Source: Acidimicrobiales bacterium (GTDB lineage: Bacteria; Actinomycetota; Acidimicrobiia; Acidimicrobiales; Palsa-688). Taken from it: 18,582 nt of DNA. Positions 1-10,100 of the stretch are shown here, piece after piece. The notes under the pieces are model-generated. The model was given only the letters and a program-made list of their open reading frames with translations. It did not search any database and was not told where the DNA came from. Position numbers and translations under genes: made by a program. The stretch lies in the NCBI GenBank assembly GCA_030039575.1, contig JASHVH010000149.1, positions 1-18,582 on the forward strand. The letters run 5' to 3'. How positions within the stretch are numbered: the first letter of the stretch is position 1; every line of letters starts with the position of its first letter.

Positions 1-70
1 CGAGGTCATGGCCGGCCCAAAACGCGCCAAAGGCTTGGACCACTTCTTGCGGTGACATGGCGTTGTCCAC
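1..70 (-). CDS. SnoaL/NTF2-like small protein, 5' end only (partial)
   Basis: Only the first 23 codons lie in the window; the gene runs off the left edge. A GTG at 70 is preceded by GGTGGAG with a 5-base gap, a good ribosome binding site, so I prefer it to the ATG at 58. The peptide contains MSPQEVVQAF followed by an aromatic/Trp-containing helix (FGAFWAG). This resembles the first helix of SnoaL-like or limonene-epoxide-hydrolase-like NTF2-fold proteins, which often start with a 'VxAFxxxWxxxD' pattern. That family match is an inference from about 20 residues. The methyltransferase gene lies 160 bases upstream on the same strand, so the two may share a transcript. The gap between them contains a tandem repeat. 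Confidence 0.5.
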   Translation of the reverse strand, partial: MDNAMSPQEVVQAFGAFWAGHDL

Positions 71-171
71 TCGTTCTCCACCTCGTCCCCGTCCCGCTTG
101 TACGTCCAAACGATCCGCCCAGCAGAATTTCGGCCGGAGGGCACAAGTTCGGACGCCACGCTCAGGGGTTT

Positions 172-243
172 GGTCAGGCGGGCCCGGTCAGGGGGGCCTG
201 GTCAGGGGGGGCCCGGTCGAGGGGCCTCGGTCAGGGGCAGGCC
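172..243. repeat. Five imperfect 14-bp G-rich tandem repeats
   Basis: The unit is close to GGTCAGGGGGGCCC and begins at 172, 186, 200, 215 and 229. The first three copies are nearly identical; the last two have diverged. The array fills the gap between the methyltransferase stop (TGA at 231-233, inside the fifth copy) and the SnoaL-like gene. The plus strand carries five runs of three to seven G with loops of 8-9 bases, so a loose G-quadruplex is possible. It could act as a transcription-attenuating or slippage-prone element, but no function can be read from it. The rest of the gap (71-171) shows no gene. Confidence 0.75.
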
Positions 244-1325
244 TCGAAAACGGTGTTGAACGGCGTGCCGGCGACCCGGCGGAACGTCGTAAAACCGGCG
301 GCGGTGACAATCGCCCGAATGCGGGCCTCACCCGCCTGCGCTCCGAGCGCCAGCCCGACGTCCTGGCTCAGCGACGATGGAGTACAGAGAAGGGTGGAAA
401 ACCCGTAAAACGCCCGCCCGACGGGGTTTAGGTTGTCTTCCACCCGGTCTCCGGCGGCCGGCTCCACGATCATCCACGCGCCATCGGGGGCTAATGACTC
501 GCGGACGTGCCGGGCCGCTCCGGCCGGGTCGCCCATATCGTGCAGGCAGTCGAACATTGTGACCAGGTCATAGTCCTTGCCCGGGAACGAAGCCGCGGTG
601 GCCAGCTCGAAAATCACGCGGTCGTCCACACCGGCGGCGGCCGCCCTCCGAGCAGCCGTTTCGACCGAGCCGTTGTAATAATCGAAGCCCACGAACGTAG
701 AGGCCGGGAAGGCCTGGGCCATCAACACCGTCGACGAACCGTGGCCGCACCCGACATCGGCCACCCTTGCGCCGGTTTGCAACTTGGCCACTGCCCCCTT
801 CAGCGCCGGCAACCACTCCGCCACCAGGTGAGCGTTGTAGCCGGTGCGAAAAAAGCGCTCGCAGCCCTCGTGGACGTCGCGGACGTGGTCATGCCAACCA
901 ATGCCACCACCCGTTTTGGCCACCTCTGTGATGCGCGGCGAGTCAAGGACCGAGCCCAGCGCGATTTGGAAAAAGCCGGGCAAGTAGGCCGGGCTGGTCT
1001 CGTCCGTCAGGGCCACCGTCTGCTCGGGCGGCAGCACATAGCGCCCGCTGTCGGGGTCGTAATCGACGTAGTCGCCGGCGGCCTGCTCGTTGAGCCACTC
1101 CTGCGCGTACCGTTCGGAAATGCCCGTCCGGCGGGCCAATTCGGCCGGACTGAGTGGGCCCGCACCGGCCAATGCCCGGTAGAGCCCCAGCTTGTCGCCC
1201 ATTACCACCAGCGCGGTGTTGAGAGTGGCACCGACCTCGTCGACGGCGCGGAAGACAAAGCTCATGAGTTTGTCTGTGTCGACGGCTGAGGGGTCGATTG
1301 CTTGGGGTTGGTGGACCGCGGCCAT
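231..1325 (-). CDS. SAM-dependent methyltransferase, Rv2258c-like (winged helix + class I MTase)
   Basis: The product is 364 aa. It has an N-terminal winged-helix/dimerisation region (about residues 35-106, containing LSPAELARRTGISERYAQEWL) followed by a Rossmann methyltransferase domain. The SAM-binding motif I, VADVGCGHG, is at 188-196, with the acidic end of strand beta2 nearby (FVGFDYY). A later CLHDMGDPAGAARHVRESL block matches the post-motif region of the family. This layout is that of mycobacterial Rv2258c and related O-/small-molecule methyltransferases; the substrate is unknown. The start at 1325 is chosen because AGGAGG sits 5 bases upstream on the minus strand and the family homology begins there. 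The frame stays open to 1607, but that extension would overlap the divergent regulator and lacks family sequence. It is likely regulated together with, or by, the divergent LAL gene at 1467. Confidence 0.85.
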   Translation of the reverse strand: MAAVHQPQAIDPSAVDTDKLMSFVFRAVDEVGATLNTALVVMGDKLGLYRALAGAGPLSPAELARRTGISERYAQEWLNEQAAGDYVDYDPDSGRYVLPPEQTVALTDETSPAYLPGFFQIALGSVLDSPRITEVAKTGGGIGWHDHVRDVHEGCERFFRTGYNAHLVAEWLPALKGAVAKLQTGARVADVGCGHGSSTVLMAQAFPASTFVGFDYYNGSVETAARRAAAAGVDDRVIFELATAASFPGKDYDLVTMFDCLHDMGDPAGAARHVRESLAPDGAWMIVEPAAGDRVEDNLNPVGRAFYGFSTLLCTPSSLSQDVGLALGAQAGEARIRAIVTAAGFTTFRRVAGTPFNTVFEACP

Positions 1326-1466
1326 GGCTTCCTCCTGGGTGAACTCGGGGTTTTGGCGTCGCAGCTCAGGGTAAAGAAGACCGGGTGCGCTCGCCTCAGG
1401 GGCCCCACCTAATTTTTCGGGGCGAAGGGCGTCCGGGACCAGGGGCCCACCCATACACTCGGACGA
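1326..1466. promoter_or_regulatory. Divergent promoter region between methyltransferase and LAL regulator
   Basis: This 141-bp gap must hold start signals for both flanking genes. On the plus strand a TANNNT-type -10 element, TACACT at 1454-1459, lies 7 bases before the GTG of the regulator, the spacing expected for a leaderless transcript. On the minus strand TACCCT (1373 to 1368) is a weak -10 candidate for the methyltransferase. Two direct copies of CAGGGGCCC (1397-1405 and 1440-1448) are 43 bp apart, about four helical turns, and could be operator half-sites. No convincing -35 box is visible for either gene. Confidence 0.4.
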
Positions 1467-4235
1467 GTGGCGCTTTTTGGCCGTGACCGGGAAAAGCAAG
1501 CGATCTCCCAATTGGTGGCCAACGCCCGGGACGGCCGAAGCGGCGTTCTCGCCATTGTCGGCGCCCCCGGGATCGGCAAGTCGACCCTTCTCGCTTTTGC
1601 GGAGCAAGAAGCCGTCTCAATGCGCTTGTTACGCGCCCGGGGCGTCCAGTCCGAGACGCAAATACCGTTCGGCGGCCTCTTCGAATTGCTGCGCCCGGCC
1701 CTTGGCTGCCTCCCTCAAATTCCCCGGCCCCAAGCGGCCGCCCTCGAGAGCGCTCTAGCTCTTGGGCCGGCCCGGGCGGAGGACCGTTTCGCGGTCGGAG
1801 CGGCCACCCTCAGCCTGTTGGCTGCCCATTCGGACAGTGTCCCGCTGCTGGTCGTCGTCGACGACGCCCACTGGGTGGACGGTTCGACCTCGGACGCACT
1901 GCTGTTCGCCTTTCGCCGGTTGGTGGCCGACCCCGTAGCCGTCGTTGTCAGCGTGCGGGACGGCGAACCGTCGCTGCTGGACGGGGCCGATCTGCCCCAG
2001 TTGCGGCTGGAGGGATTGGACCGCGCCGCGGCCGCGGACCTTCTGACGATGGGCGCCGACCGACCGGTCCCGGACGAGTTAGTCGAGCGGCTTCATCGCC
2101 AGACCGGCGGTAACCCTCTGGCCTTGCTGGAAGCGTCTCTCGAAATCGAGAGCTTCCGCCATGGCGCCCCGCTCGACACCCCCCTGCCTCTGGCGACCAG
2201 TGTCGCCAGCGTCTACCTGAGACGCACGCGAGCCTTGCCTCCGGCATCACTGCGGGTGCTCCTCCTGGCGGCCGCCAACGACACCGGCGACCTGTCTATT
2301 TTGGCCCGGGCGGCCCCGGCTCTCGGGGTGGAAGTCGGCGACCTCTCTGCCGCCGAGGAAGCGGGGTTCGTTACCGCCTGCGAGGGTCGGCTCCACTTCC
2401 GGCACCCCCTCGTTCGCTCGGCCGTGTACAACGCGGCGTCGGCCGACGCCCGGCGAGAAGTTCACCGTGCCCTAGCCGATGCCCTACCCGACGCCGAGGC
2501 GGACCGGCGGGCCTGGCACCTGGCCCTCTCAGTGCTGGGGCCCGATGACGCGGCGTGCTCGGCGCTCGAGCAGGCCGGCCTTCGAGCCCGCCAACGGAGT
2601 GCCTATGACGTGTCTTCGAGGGCGTTCGAACGTGCCGCTCAGCTCGCCCCGGACGACGCGTGGCGGGGGCAGCTCCTGTACGAGGCGGCTAATTCTGCTT
2701 GGCTCGGGGGCTTAGCGGAACGTGCCCAGGATCTCCTCGAGGCCACATCCGAGTTTGTAGTGGCTCCGAACCTGGCCGCCTCCGTTGACAACCTGAAAGG
2801 CCATATTGCCGCCCGTCGCGGGCGGGTGGCGGAAGGTCAGGTGATCCTGGCCAGGGGAGCGGAGAGGGTGGCGGCGGTCGACCCCGGGCGAGCGGTGGTG
2901 ATGATGGCAGAGGCCGTCAACGCCGCCTTTTACGCCGGCGATGTAAAAGCGATGGGCGACGCCGGCGCCCGTGTCGCCGAGCTTGCCCCACAGGCCGGCG
3001 GGCGGACGAGCTTGTTCCTCGCCAGCATGGCGCGCGGCTTGGCGTTGACTCTTGGGGGCGAGGCTGAAAGGGGTGCCGCCCTTTTGCGCCAGGCCGTGTC
3101 CGTGGCCGAAGAACTCGACGAGTTGGCCGACGACCCGAGGTTGCTCACATGGGCCGCTATGGGCCCTCTATACCTGCGCGAAGCTGGCGCGGGCCAGGAA
3201 CTCGTGAGCCGCGCCCTCGACCTAGCCCGTGCCCGGGCCGCCGTCGGCGTACTGCCGTACCTGCTCAGCCACGTCGCTATCGACCGGGCCACGACGGACC
3301 GGTGGGCCGAGGCGGAAGCGGTGTTCCACGAGGTAATAGACCTGGCTCGCGAAACCGACCAAATGACCGACCTGGCGACGGCCTTGGCTCGCCTGGGATG
3401 CCTCGAGGCGCGCCAGGGCCAAAGCGAAAAAAGCCGCGCCCACGCCACAGAAGCACTGCGACTGGCGCAGCAGCTTGGCCTTCGCCTCTGCGAGTTATGG
3501 GCCTCCGCCGCATGCGGAGAGCTCGAATTGGCGCAGGGGGGAACGGCCGAAGCCGTCGCCTGCTTCCAAAGACAAGAAGCGGTCCTGCGTGAATGTGGTA
3601 TCGCCGATGTCGACCTTTCTCCTGCCCCCGAGCTGGTCGAGCTTTACCTTCGTCTGGGCCAACGCCAGCCCGCTTTAGAGGCCGCGTCCGTTTTCGAGTT
3701 GCAGGCAATGGCCAAGAAGCAGCCGTGGGCTTTGGCCCGGGCGGCCCGGTGTCGCGGCCTCCTGGCCACGGATGAACAAATGGACGGCGAGTTCGCCCGG
3801 GCACTCGAGTTCCATGCCCAAACTCCCGATGTGTTCGAGACGGCCAGGACTCGGCTCGTCTACGGCTCCCGGTTACGCCGTAGCCGTCAACGGGCCCGTT
3901 CGAGGGAGCAGCTTCGGGCGGCCATCCGGGACTTCGACGAACTGGGGGCGGGGCCTTGGTCGAAAATGGCCCGGGTTGAGCTGGCGGCCACGGGGGAAAC
4001 GGCCCGGGAGCGAGACCCTTCTACGCGCGACCACCTCACCCCCCAGGAGTTCCAGATCGCGATGCTCCTGGCTTCCCGCCGCACGACGCGCGAGGCAGCC
4101 GGCTCGCTGTTCCTCAGCCCGAAAACGGTCGAGTACCACTTGCGCAGCGTGTACCGGAAACTCGGCATCGCTTCACGCGACGAGCTGGTAGTGGCTATGG
4201 AAGGCGGGGCGGGCACGAGCCACGCCGGCGGCTAG
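1467..4235 (+). CDS. LAL-type transcriptional regulator (AAA/STAND ATPase + LuxR HTH)
   Basis: The product is 922 aa, typical for the large ATP-binding LuxR (LAL) family. It has an N-terminal AAA_16-like NTPase starting with LFGRDRE, with Walker A GAPGIGKST at 32-40 and Walker B LLVVVDDAHW at 127-136. A long alpha-helical, TPR-like middle (about 350-830) follows, rich in repeated Ala/Leu/Arg helices (for example LARETDQMTDLATALARLG). The C-terminal LuxR helix-turn-helix (857 to about 912) contains LTPQEFQIAMLL and SPKTVEYHLRSVYRKLGI. LAL proteins are cytoplasmic activators that sense a ligand or protein partner through the ATPase/TPR part. GTG at 1467 is the start: it lies directly before the conserved N-terminus and has no good ribosome site, but has a -10 box at leaderless distance. 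It converges on the GH63 gene with only 15 bp between stops, so no separate terminator fits there. The target genes are unknown; the divergent methyltransferase is the simplest candidate. Confidence 0.92.
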   Translation: MALFGRDREKQAISQLVANARDGRSGVLAIVGAPGIGKSTLLAFAEQEAVSMRLLRARGVQSETQIPFGGLFELLRPALGCLPQIPRPQAAALESALALGPARAEDRFAVGAATLSLLAAHSDSVPLLVVVDDAHWVDGSTSDALLFAFRRLVADPVAVVVSVRDGEPSLLDGADLPQLRLEGLDRAAAADLLTMGADRPVPDELVERLHRQTGGNPLALLEASLEIESFRHGAPLDTPLPLATSVASVYLRRTRALPPASLRVLLLAAANDTGDLSILARAAPALGVEVGDLSAAEEAGFVTACEGRLHFRHPLVRSAVYNAASADARREVHRALADALPDAEADRRAWHLALSVLGPDDAACSALEQAGLRARQRSAYDVSSRAFERAAQLAPDDAWRGQLLYEAANSAWLGGLAERAQDLLEATSEFVVAPNLAASVDNLKGHIAARRGRVAEGQVILARGAERVAAVDPGRAVVMMAEAVNAAFYAGDVKAMGDAGARVAELAPQAGGRTSLFLASMARGLALTLGGEAERGAALLRQAVSVAEELDELADDPRLLTWAAMGPLYLREAGAGQELVSRALDLARARAAVGVLPYLLSHVAIDRATTDRWAEAEAVFHEVIDLARETDQMTDLATALARLGCLEARQGQSEKSRAHATEALRLAQQLGLRLCELWASAACGELELAQGGTAEAVACFQRQEAVLRECGIADVDLSPAPELVELYLRLGQRQPALEAASVFELQAMAKKQPWALARAARCRGLLATDEQMDGEFARALEFHAQTPDVFETARTRLVYGSRLRRSRQRARSREQLRAAIRDFDELGAGPWSKMARVELAATGETARERDPSTRDHLTPQEFQIAMLLASRRTTREAAGSLFLSPKTVEYHLRSVYRKLGIASRDELVVAMEGGAGTSHAGG

Positions 4236-4250
4236 CGCCCGCCGTCCGGC

Positions 4251-6974
4251 CTACTTCTTGTTGGGTGTATCGGCCGTTCGGCCTGCGACCATCCGCAGGA
4301 TTTGGCCCACAGAGCCCACGTCCCCGTGGCGGCGGCGGATGATGTCGGCCACGATCCCTGTCCAGCCGGTCTGGTGGGAAGCGCCCAGCCCGGCGCCGCT
4401 GTCGCCATGAAAGTACTCGTTGAAGAAGATGTTGTCACTCCACGCCGGGTCCGTCTGGAGCCGCTCGTTATCCCCGAACGACGGCCGGCGCCCATCCGGG
4501 CCTTTCAAGAAAACTGACGTCAAGCGGTGCCTCAAGTCGGCGGCCACCTCTCCAAGGGTCACCTTTTGCCCCGAGCGGGTGGGGTACTCGATCTTGAACG
4601 AGTCCTGGAAGAAGTTGGCGTACCGATCGAGCGCCCCGATCACCAGATAGTTCACGGGGAACCAGAGCGGCCCTCGCCAGTTCGAGTTGCCACCGAACAT
4701 CGCGGTGGTCGACTCGGCCGGTTCGTAGTCGATGCTGGCCTGGAACCCTTCCACATCGAGCTCATAGGGATGGTCCAGGTGGTAGGCCGAGATGGCCCGC
4801 AGCCCGTAGGGGGCCAGGAACTCGCGCTCGTCGAACAATTTCGAGAACAGCCTTTCCAGGCGGTCGACCGAGACCACGCCGAGCAGCAGGCGGCGGTGGC
4901 CGGGCTCCCCGTGCAGCAACCCACTGCCCGCCAGCTTGTCCAGGTCGTCGAGGCCCTGGTCCCGCAGCAAGCGCGGGAACTCCTTGGACAACACCAGGCT
5001 TTGCCGGATCATCGGCTCGTCGACGACGGCGGCGGCCAGCACGGGGATGATGCCCACCATCGAGCGGACCTTTATCGGCACCACCGTGCCGTCAGGGGTT
5101 ACCAGCCGGTCGTAGAACAGGCCGTCGATGTCGTCCCACATCCCCTGGTTCTCCATGGCGTCCCGGATGGCGGCGAAGTGCTCGACGAACTTGATGACGA
5201 GGTCCTGGGCCGGCCGTTGGCCGGTGCGGCTCAGCACCGCCGCGATGGCGCCCATCGCCAGAGAGTAGGAAGCCATCCAGCCGGTGGCGTCCGACTGCTC
5301 GAGGGTCCCCCCTACGGGTAGGTGCGACCGGTCGATCGGGCCGATGTTGTCCAGGCCGAGGAAGCCGCCCTCGAACAGGTTTGACCCGGCCTTGTCCTCC
5401 AGGTTGACCCACCAGGTGAAGTTGACGAGGAGCTTGTCGAAGATCCGGCTCAGGAAATCGAAATCGCGGCCCCCGTCAATGGCGAAGACCTCGAGCGCAG
5501 CCCAGGCCTGGACGGGTGGGTTTATGTCGCCGAAGTCCCATTCGTAAGCGGCCAGGGCCCCGTTCGGGGCCTGGAACCACTCCCGGCAAAGGAGGACTAA
5601 CTGGTACTTGGCGAAGGCCGGGTCGACGTGGGCCAGGGCGACGCAATGAAAAGCCATGTCCCAGGCCGCGAACCAGGGGTACTCCCACTTGTCGGGCATC
5701 GACATGATGTCGAAAGCGTCAAAGCTCAGCCACCTCGAGTTGCGCCCGTAGCGTCGGGACGGCGGTGGTGCGGGTTGGGTGGGGTCACCCTCGAGCCAGC
5801 GCTTTACGTCGTAGTAGTAGAGTTGCTTGCTCCACAGCATCCCGGCGAAGGCCTGGCGCATGACCATGGCCTCGTCCGCAGTGGCCTGCTTGGGCGTCAG
5901 TTCGGCATAGAACTCGTCCGCCTCGGCCCGGCGTTTGGCCATAACTTCGTCGAAGTCACTACCGAGCGCTTGTGACGCGGCCGGGCCTGCCCCTTTGGGG
6001 CGGAGGCGGAGGTGGAGGTCAACGGTGGCCCCGGGCTGGACCGTGACCTGGTACCAAAACGCGCACTTGGTGCCCCGGAGGTCCGGGTTGACGGTGGCCG
6101 CCCCCGCTATCACGCGGTCGTTGACCCCGTCCTTCGGGTACTGGGGGCTCGCGGTCACGTTGTAAAGGCGCTTATCGTTCGTCTCGTTCTCGCAGAAGAG
6201 CAGCTCCGGCGCCGCCCCGCCCGGGGCGGCCCGGCCGATCAACTCGAGGTCCCCCAGGAAAGGATGGCGGATGCCGACCGAAGCCGGGCCGTTCGCGGCT
6301 AACTCCGGTTTTGGCGCGTCGAAGTCCCACGACCACGTATTGCGGAACCAGGCCGTCGGCAACACATGCAGCGTGTCGGCGTCGGGGCCGGCGTTGGTGA
6401 CCTGGACGGACATCAAGACGTCATGCGGGTCGGCCTTGGCGTAGTGGACCTCGACGACCCAATAGCGGTTTTCACTGAAAACGCCGGTGTCCAGCAGTTC
6501 GTACTCGGGGTCCCATTTGCTCCGCCGGCCGTTCTCCTGGCGTAGGTCGTCGTAGGGAAAAGCCCGCTGCGGGTAGTGATAACGCCAGCGGTTCCAGGCG
6601 TGGCTCGGGACGGCATCGAGGTACCACCAGTACTCCTTTACGTCCTCGCCGTGGTTGGCTTCCGCCCCGGTCAGGCCGTAAGCCCGCTCTTTCAGGATCG
6701 GGTCCCGCCCGTTCCAGAGCGTCAAGCCCAGGCAAAGCCGCTGCTCGACGTCGCAAAAACCGGCCAGGCCGTCTTCGCCCCAACGGTAGGCCCTCGACCG
6801 GGCCTGGTCATGGGGGAAGTACGACCAGGCTTCCCCATCTGGGCTGTAGTCCTCCCGCACGGTGCCCCATTGTCGTTCGCTCACGTAGGGGCCCCAGTGG
6901 TACCAATCGCTCGCCTGGCGAAGCCCGTCCTCGAGCTTCCCGAAGGTCTTGGTTCGTTCTGATTCCACGCTCAT
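4251..6974 (-). CDS. MGH1/GH63-type glycoside hydrolase (glucosidase-like)
   Basis: The product is 907 aa with no signal peptide, so it is probably cytoplasmic. It is rich in Trp and Tyr and has the layout of bacterial GH63 'glucosidase' proteins. An N-terminal beta-rich part (about 20-350) includes [22 protein letters not shown]-terminal (alpha/alpha)6 barrel (about 365-880) contains [11 protein letters not shown] (431-443), [11 protein letters not shown] (477-487), [15 protein letters not shown] and, near the end, FFNEYFHGD (850-858) and [10 protein letters not shown]. Family GH63 is inverting and uses an Asp acid and a Glu base; D439 or D480 and E853 are the obvious candidates, but I cannot assign them by structure. 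The likely substrate is a short alpha-glucoside or alpha-mannoside, such as storage or compatible-solute glycans. ATG at 6974 has AGGAGG 6 bases upstream. The gene stands alone on its strand, between two giant regulators. Confidence 0.85.
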   Translation of the reverse strand: MSVESERTKTFGKLEDGLRQASDWYHWGPYVSERQWGTVREDYSPDGEAWSYFPHDQARSRAYRWGEDGLAGFCDVEQRLCLGLTLWNGRDPILKERAYGLTGAEANHGEDVKEYWWYLDAVPSHAWNRWRYHYPQRAFPYDDLRQENGRRSKWDPEYELLDTGVFSENRYWVVEVHYAKADPHDVLMSVQVTNAGPDADTLHVLPTAWFRNTWSWDFDAPKPELAANGPASVGIRHPFLGDLELIGRAAPGGAAPELLFCENETNDKRLYNVTASPQYPKDGVNDRVIAGAATVNPDLRGTKCAFWYQVTVQPGATVDLHLRLRPKGAGPAASQALGSDFDEVMAKRRAEADEFYAELTPKQATADEAMVMRQAFAGMLWSKQLYYYDVKRWLEGDPTQPAPPPSRRYGRNSRWLSFDAFDIMSMPDKWEYPWFAAWDMAFHCVALAHVDPAFAKYQLVLLCREWFQAPNGALAAYEWDFGDINPPVQAWAALEVFAIDGGRDFDFLSRIFDKLLVNFTWWVNLEDKAGSNLFEGGFLGLDNIGPIDRSHLPVGGTLEQSDATGWMASYSLAMGAIAAVLSRTGQRPAQDLVIKFVEHFAAIRDAMENQGMWDDIDGLFYDRLVTPDGTVVPIKVRSMVGIIPVLAAAVVDEPMIRQSLVLSKEFPRLLRDQGLDDLDKLAGSGLLHGEPGHRRLLLGVVSVDRLERLFSKLFDEREFLAPYGLRAISAYHLDHPYELDVEGFQASIDYEPAESTTAMFGGNSNWRGPLWFPVNYLVIGALDRYANFFQDSFKIEYPTRSGQKVTLGEVAADLRHRLTSVFLKGPDGRRPSFGDNERLQTDPAWSDNIFFNEYFHGDSGAGLGASHQTGWTGIVADIIRRRHGDVGSVGQILRMVAGRTADTPNKK

Positions 6975-7126
6975 TTGCTTCCTCCTCCCCGTCCGGCACG
7001 GGTTGTCGGGTTGTCAACGACCAACATATGTGGGCTCCCCCAGAGCGGCCTCACCCGCATCAGGTAATAAAAGAACGGGCGAACCGATGGTGAACTCGCG
7101 CACTTGTATAGTCGGGACGAGGTCTC
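6975..7126. promoter_or_regulatory. Divergent promoter region between GH63 and MalT/SARP-like regulator
   Basis: This 152-bp gap is more A/T-rich than its surroundings. For the plus-strand regulator, TATAGT at 7107-7112 is a good -10 hexamer; it implies a leader of only about 8 bases with GAGG near the ATG. For the minus-strand glycosidase, TATGTT (7028 to 7023) is a possible -10. Candidate operators are a tandem octamer GGGTTGTC twice (7000-7015) and the palindrome ACATATGT (7024-7031). The minus-strand TTGACA at 7017-7012 looks like a -35 but has no -10 at the right distance. The ribosome site of the GH63 gene (AGGAGG) lies next to 6975. Confidence 0.4.
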
Positions 7127-10100
7127 ATGAACCGCCTGCCGCCGCACCACGTGCCGAGGCCTCGCCTTACCGGCCGCAGCGCAGGGTACCGGGTCGTCGT
7201 GGTCGAGGCGGCGGCCGGTTATGGCAAGACCGTATTGGCTGCCGAACTGGTGGACTACTGGAGAAGCGTCGGCATCGACGTCCAGTCGGAGCACGCAGGG
7301 GTAACCGGCCCGCTGTTCGCAGCCCGTTGCCACCAAGCCGTCCGCCGGGCCGGGTTCACCGAAGCGGCGGCGACGGCCGAGGGCAAGCAGGACCCGCTGG
7401 ACATGCTCGACACGCTCCTTGCCTCTCTAGGCGATGAGGACTGCACGTTTGTGGTCGACGACGCTCACAACGTCGAACCCGATGGCGGGCAGCTGATCGA
7501 CCACCTGGCGAACTCCCTCGAGGGAGGCCAGCGCCTCATCGTTTTGGCCCGGCGGCTTCCACCGGGCATGGGCCGGTTGCGGAGGGCCGAGTTCCTTCAG
7601 TTGTCAGCGGCCGACCTGGCCCTCGACCAAAACGAGACACTGGCCATTTGCCGCGCCGGTTTCGGGCTCGACGTAGGCCCAAAGGCGGCCATCGCCCTGG
7701 ACAAGGCCACCGGGAGCTGGACGGCCGCCACCGTCCTGGCCGTGGCCAGAGCGGCCCGGACCGGCGAGGAAGTGATGCAAGTGGCGGAGGCGGCGGCGGG
7801 GCCGGGCCGGCCGGCTGGTGCCGTGGCGGCCATCCTCGAAGAAGCCGTTGGTGCCTTGGGGCCGGCGTACCGTCCGTTGTTGGCCCAGGTAGCCCGCCTG
7901 CCCTTGCTCGATGCCGAGCTGGCCGCCGTCGTGAGCGGTGACGACGAACTGTTCGAACGGGCCTTGGGAGCGGGCATCCCTTTCACCCCTGCGCGCGACC
8001 CGTGGTGGGACCTGGCCGGCCCGGTGCGCGACTACCTGACCGCGCTTTCGCCGGCGCGTACCGAAGCCATGGCCAGAGCGGCCGAGGCTTACCGAAGCCG
8101 TGGCGAAGCTGGCGCCGCCTTCGAACTGCTGCTGGCCTCCGGCGACGCCGACGAGGCGGCCGCGGTGCTGGCGGCCACGCCAGGGGGGGAAGAGGACGCC
8201 ATGGACACCATGGAGCTACGCGCCCGCTTCGACCAGCTGCCCCCCGAAGCGGTCGACGCCCACCCGGGAGTGCTCGTGCTGGTGGCCCGGCGGCTCGGTC
8301 ACGCCGGGAAGTACAGCCTGTGTTGCGAGCTCCTCGACCAGGCCCGGGAGATCGCACAGCGCCGCGACGACCAGGTGCTCCACCGTTCTGCCGCCGCTGA
8401 GCTGGCCAAGGTCCGCCTGCTGGCATCCATGGACTATGCAGGAGCCGAGGCCGCCGCCCGTGAAGTACTGGCCACGGCCGGACGAGACGAACAGTTGACG
8501 CGGGCCCGGGCGAACGAGTTCCTCGGCTACGCCCTCTGCTGGCGGGTGGACACCAGCGGCCGGCGCGACGAACGGGCGCTGGCTGAGGCAGAGGAATGTT
8601 TCGCCCGCGCCTCCCAGCTTTACCGCGGGCTCGGCCTTCGTTCTGCGGCCTCGTTTGTCTTGGTGGACTGGTCCGTTCACATCGACTTCCCGCGGGGCCA
8701 GTTCGCCCAGGCCATGGACCGGGTCGAGGCGGCGTTGGGCCTGGTGGCGGACAGGCCGAGCGCCTGGGGGTTCGTGATGATCTGGAGGGCACTGCTGGCC
8801 GGTGAGCTCGGGCAAGCCGAATTATGCCGCGACAGCGTCGACGAAGTGTTCCGGGTGGCCGAGCTGAAAAAGAGCCCGTTCCTGATGTCGCAAGGCCACT
8901 GGAGGCTGGCCGTCCTCTCGTCCTACGCCGGGGACGCCGAAGCCGCCCTTGACCACGTCCGCCAGGCCGAGCAGCACAGCAAGACCTGGTTGGCCCTCGG
9001 GTCGGGCGAGTTCCTCTCCGAGGCTGCCGACCTCCTGGACCGCGTCGGTTACACATCGCTGGCGCAGGAGTACCTGGCCCGGGTAAAGGCAGAACCGAAG
9101 GACGCCGGGCACTTGGTCGCCCTGGCTGACGCGGTGGTCGAGGCGCGGCACGGCGACCCCGAGATGGCCGAGGAACGACTGCTCGCACTGGGTCATCAGC
9201 GCCTCGATGGGCGGGAGCAATGGCGCGTAAGCCTGATGCGGGCGTTCGCCGCCTTCCGGCGCGGCCAGGACAGTATCGCGGCCGTCCTCGCCGCCCAGGC
9301 CTTCGAAGAAGCCGCCCGCCTCGGCCAGCCCTTGCTCCCCCTGTTGCGCGAACGCGCCATTACCGAGCAACTGCTGGCGTTAGCAGCTCATACCGAGCAG
9401 CCGGCGGCGCTGGCCCTCAGGGCCAGCGCCTTGCCGATGTCCCTGGCTGTACTGGGGCGTTTCGAGTTGACTGTCGGCGGCCGAACGGCGCCGCTCCGGC
9501 CCGGCCAGGAGGCTCAGTTGCTCAAGTTCGTCACCGTCTCGGGCGGCCGCGTCCACTGTGAGCAGGCCATCGAGGCGCTCTGGCCCGAGGTGGCACGCTC
9601 GGCAGGCCGGAACCGGCTGCGCACCGTACTGAACCGTCTGCGCGCCGCCGCCGGCACCGTGCTCAACCGGGAAGGGGACATCCTGGTCCTGGACGAAGGG
9701 CTGCAAGTCGATGTGCAGGAGTTCTTCGCCGAGGCGCACCGGGCCGAGGCCCTAGCTTCAAAGGACCTGGCCTTAGCCACTGCGGTGGCGCGCGGCGCCA
9801 TGGCCCGGTACCGCGGTGACCTGCTCCCCGACGACAGGTACGACGACTGGGCGGAAAAACCTCGCCAGCAGGCGAAATTGGTCATGCTCGAACTGCTCGA
9901 CCTGTGTGCCACCGAGGCGGCGCGCCGGGACGATCTGGACGCCCTCAGGCGGACCGTCGAGCGCACCATCGAGTTTGCCCCCTACGATGATGTGCGCTAC
10001 CTCCGGGCCGCCTCCACACTGCTCGAGCAGGGCCGGCGAGGAGAAGCCTTGGCGGTCGTCCACCGGGCCCGGTCGGCGTTCGCCCAACTCGGCCTCGGCC

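Noticed and set aside
507..1289. 260-aa plus-strand open frame opposite the methyltransferase
   Set aside because: It is a high-GC shadow of the methyltransferase gene, which has clear motifs on the other strand.
1326..1607. N-terminal extension of the methyltransferase frame to 1607
   Set aside because: It overlaps the divergent regulator start, has no family sequence, and a strong AGGAGG-ATG lies at 1325.
4527..5321. 264-aa plus-strand open frame antisense to the GH63 gene
   Set aside because: It has His/Val/Gln-rich composition and no motif; a shadow of the GH63 coding frame.
7012..7017. TTGACA (minus strand) as -35 of the GH63 promoter
   Set aside because: No TANNNT element lies 16-18 bases downstream on that strand.
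7983..9188. 401-aa minus-strand open frame inside the MalT/SARP-like gene
   Set aside because: The peptide is a Pro/Arg/Gly-rich string with no domain, antisense to a well-supported 1005-aa gene.
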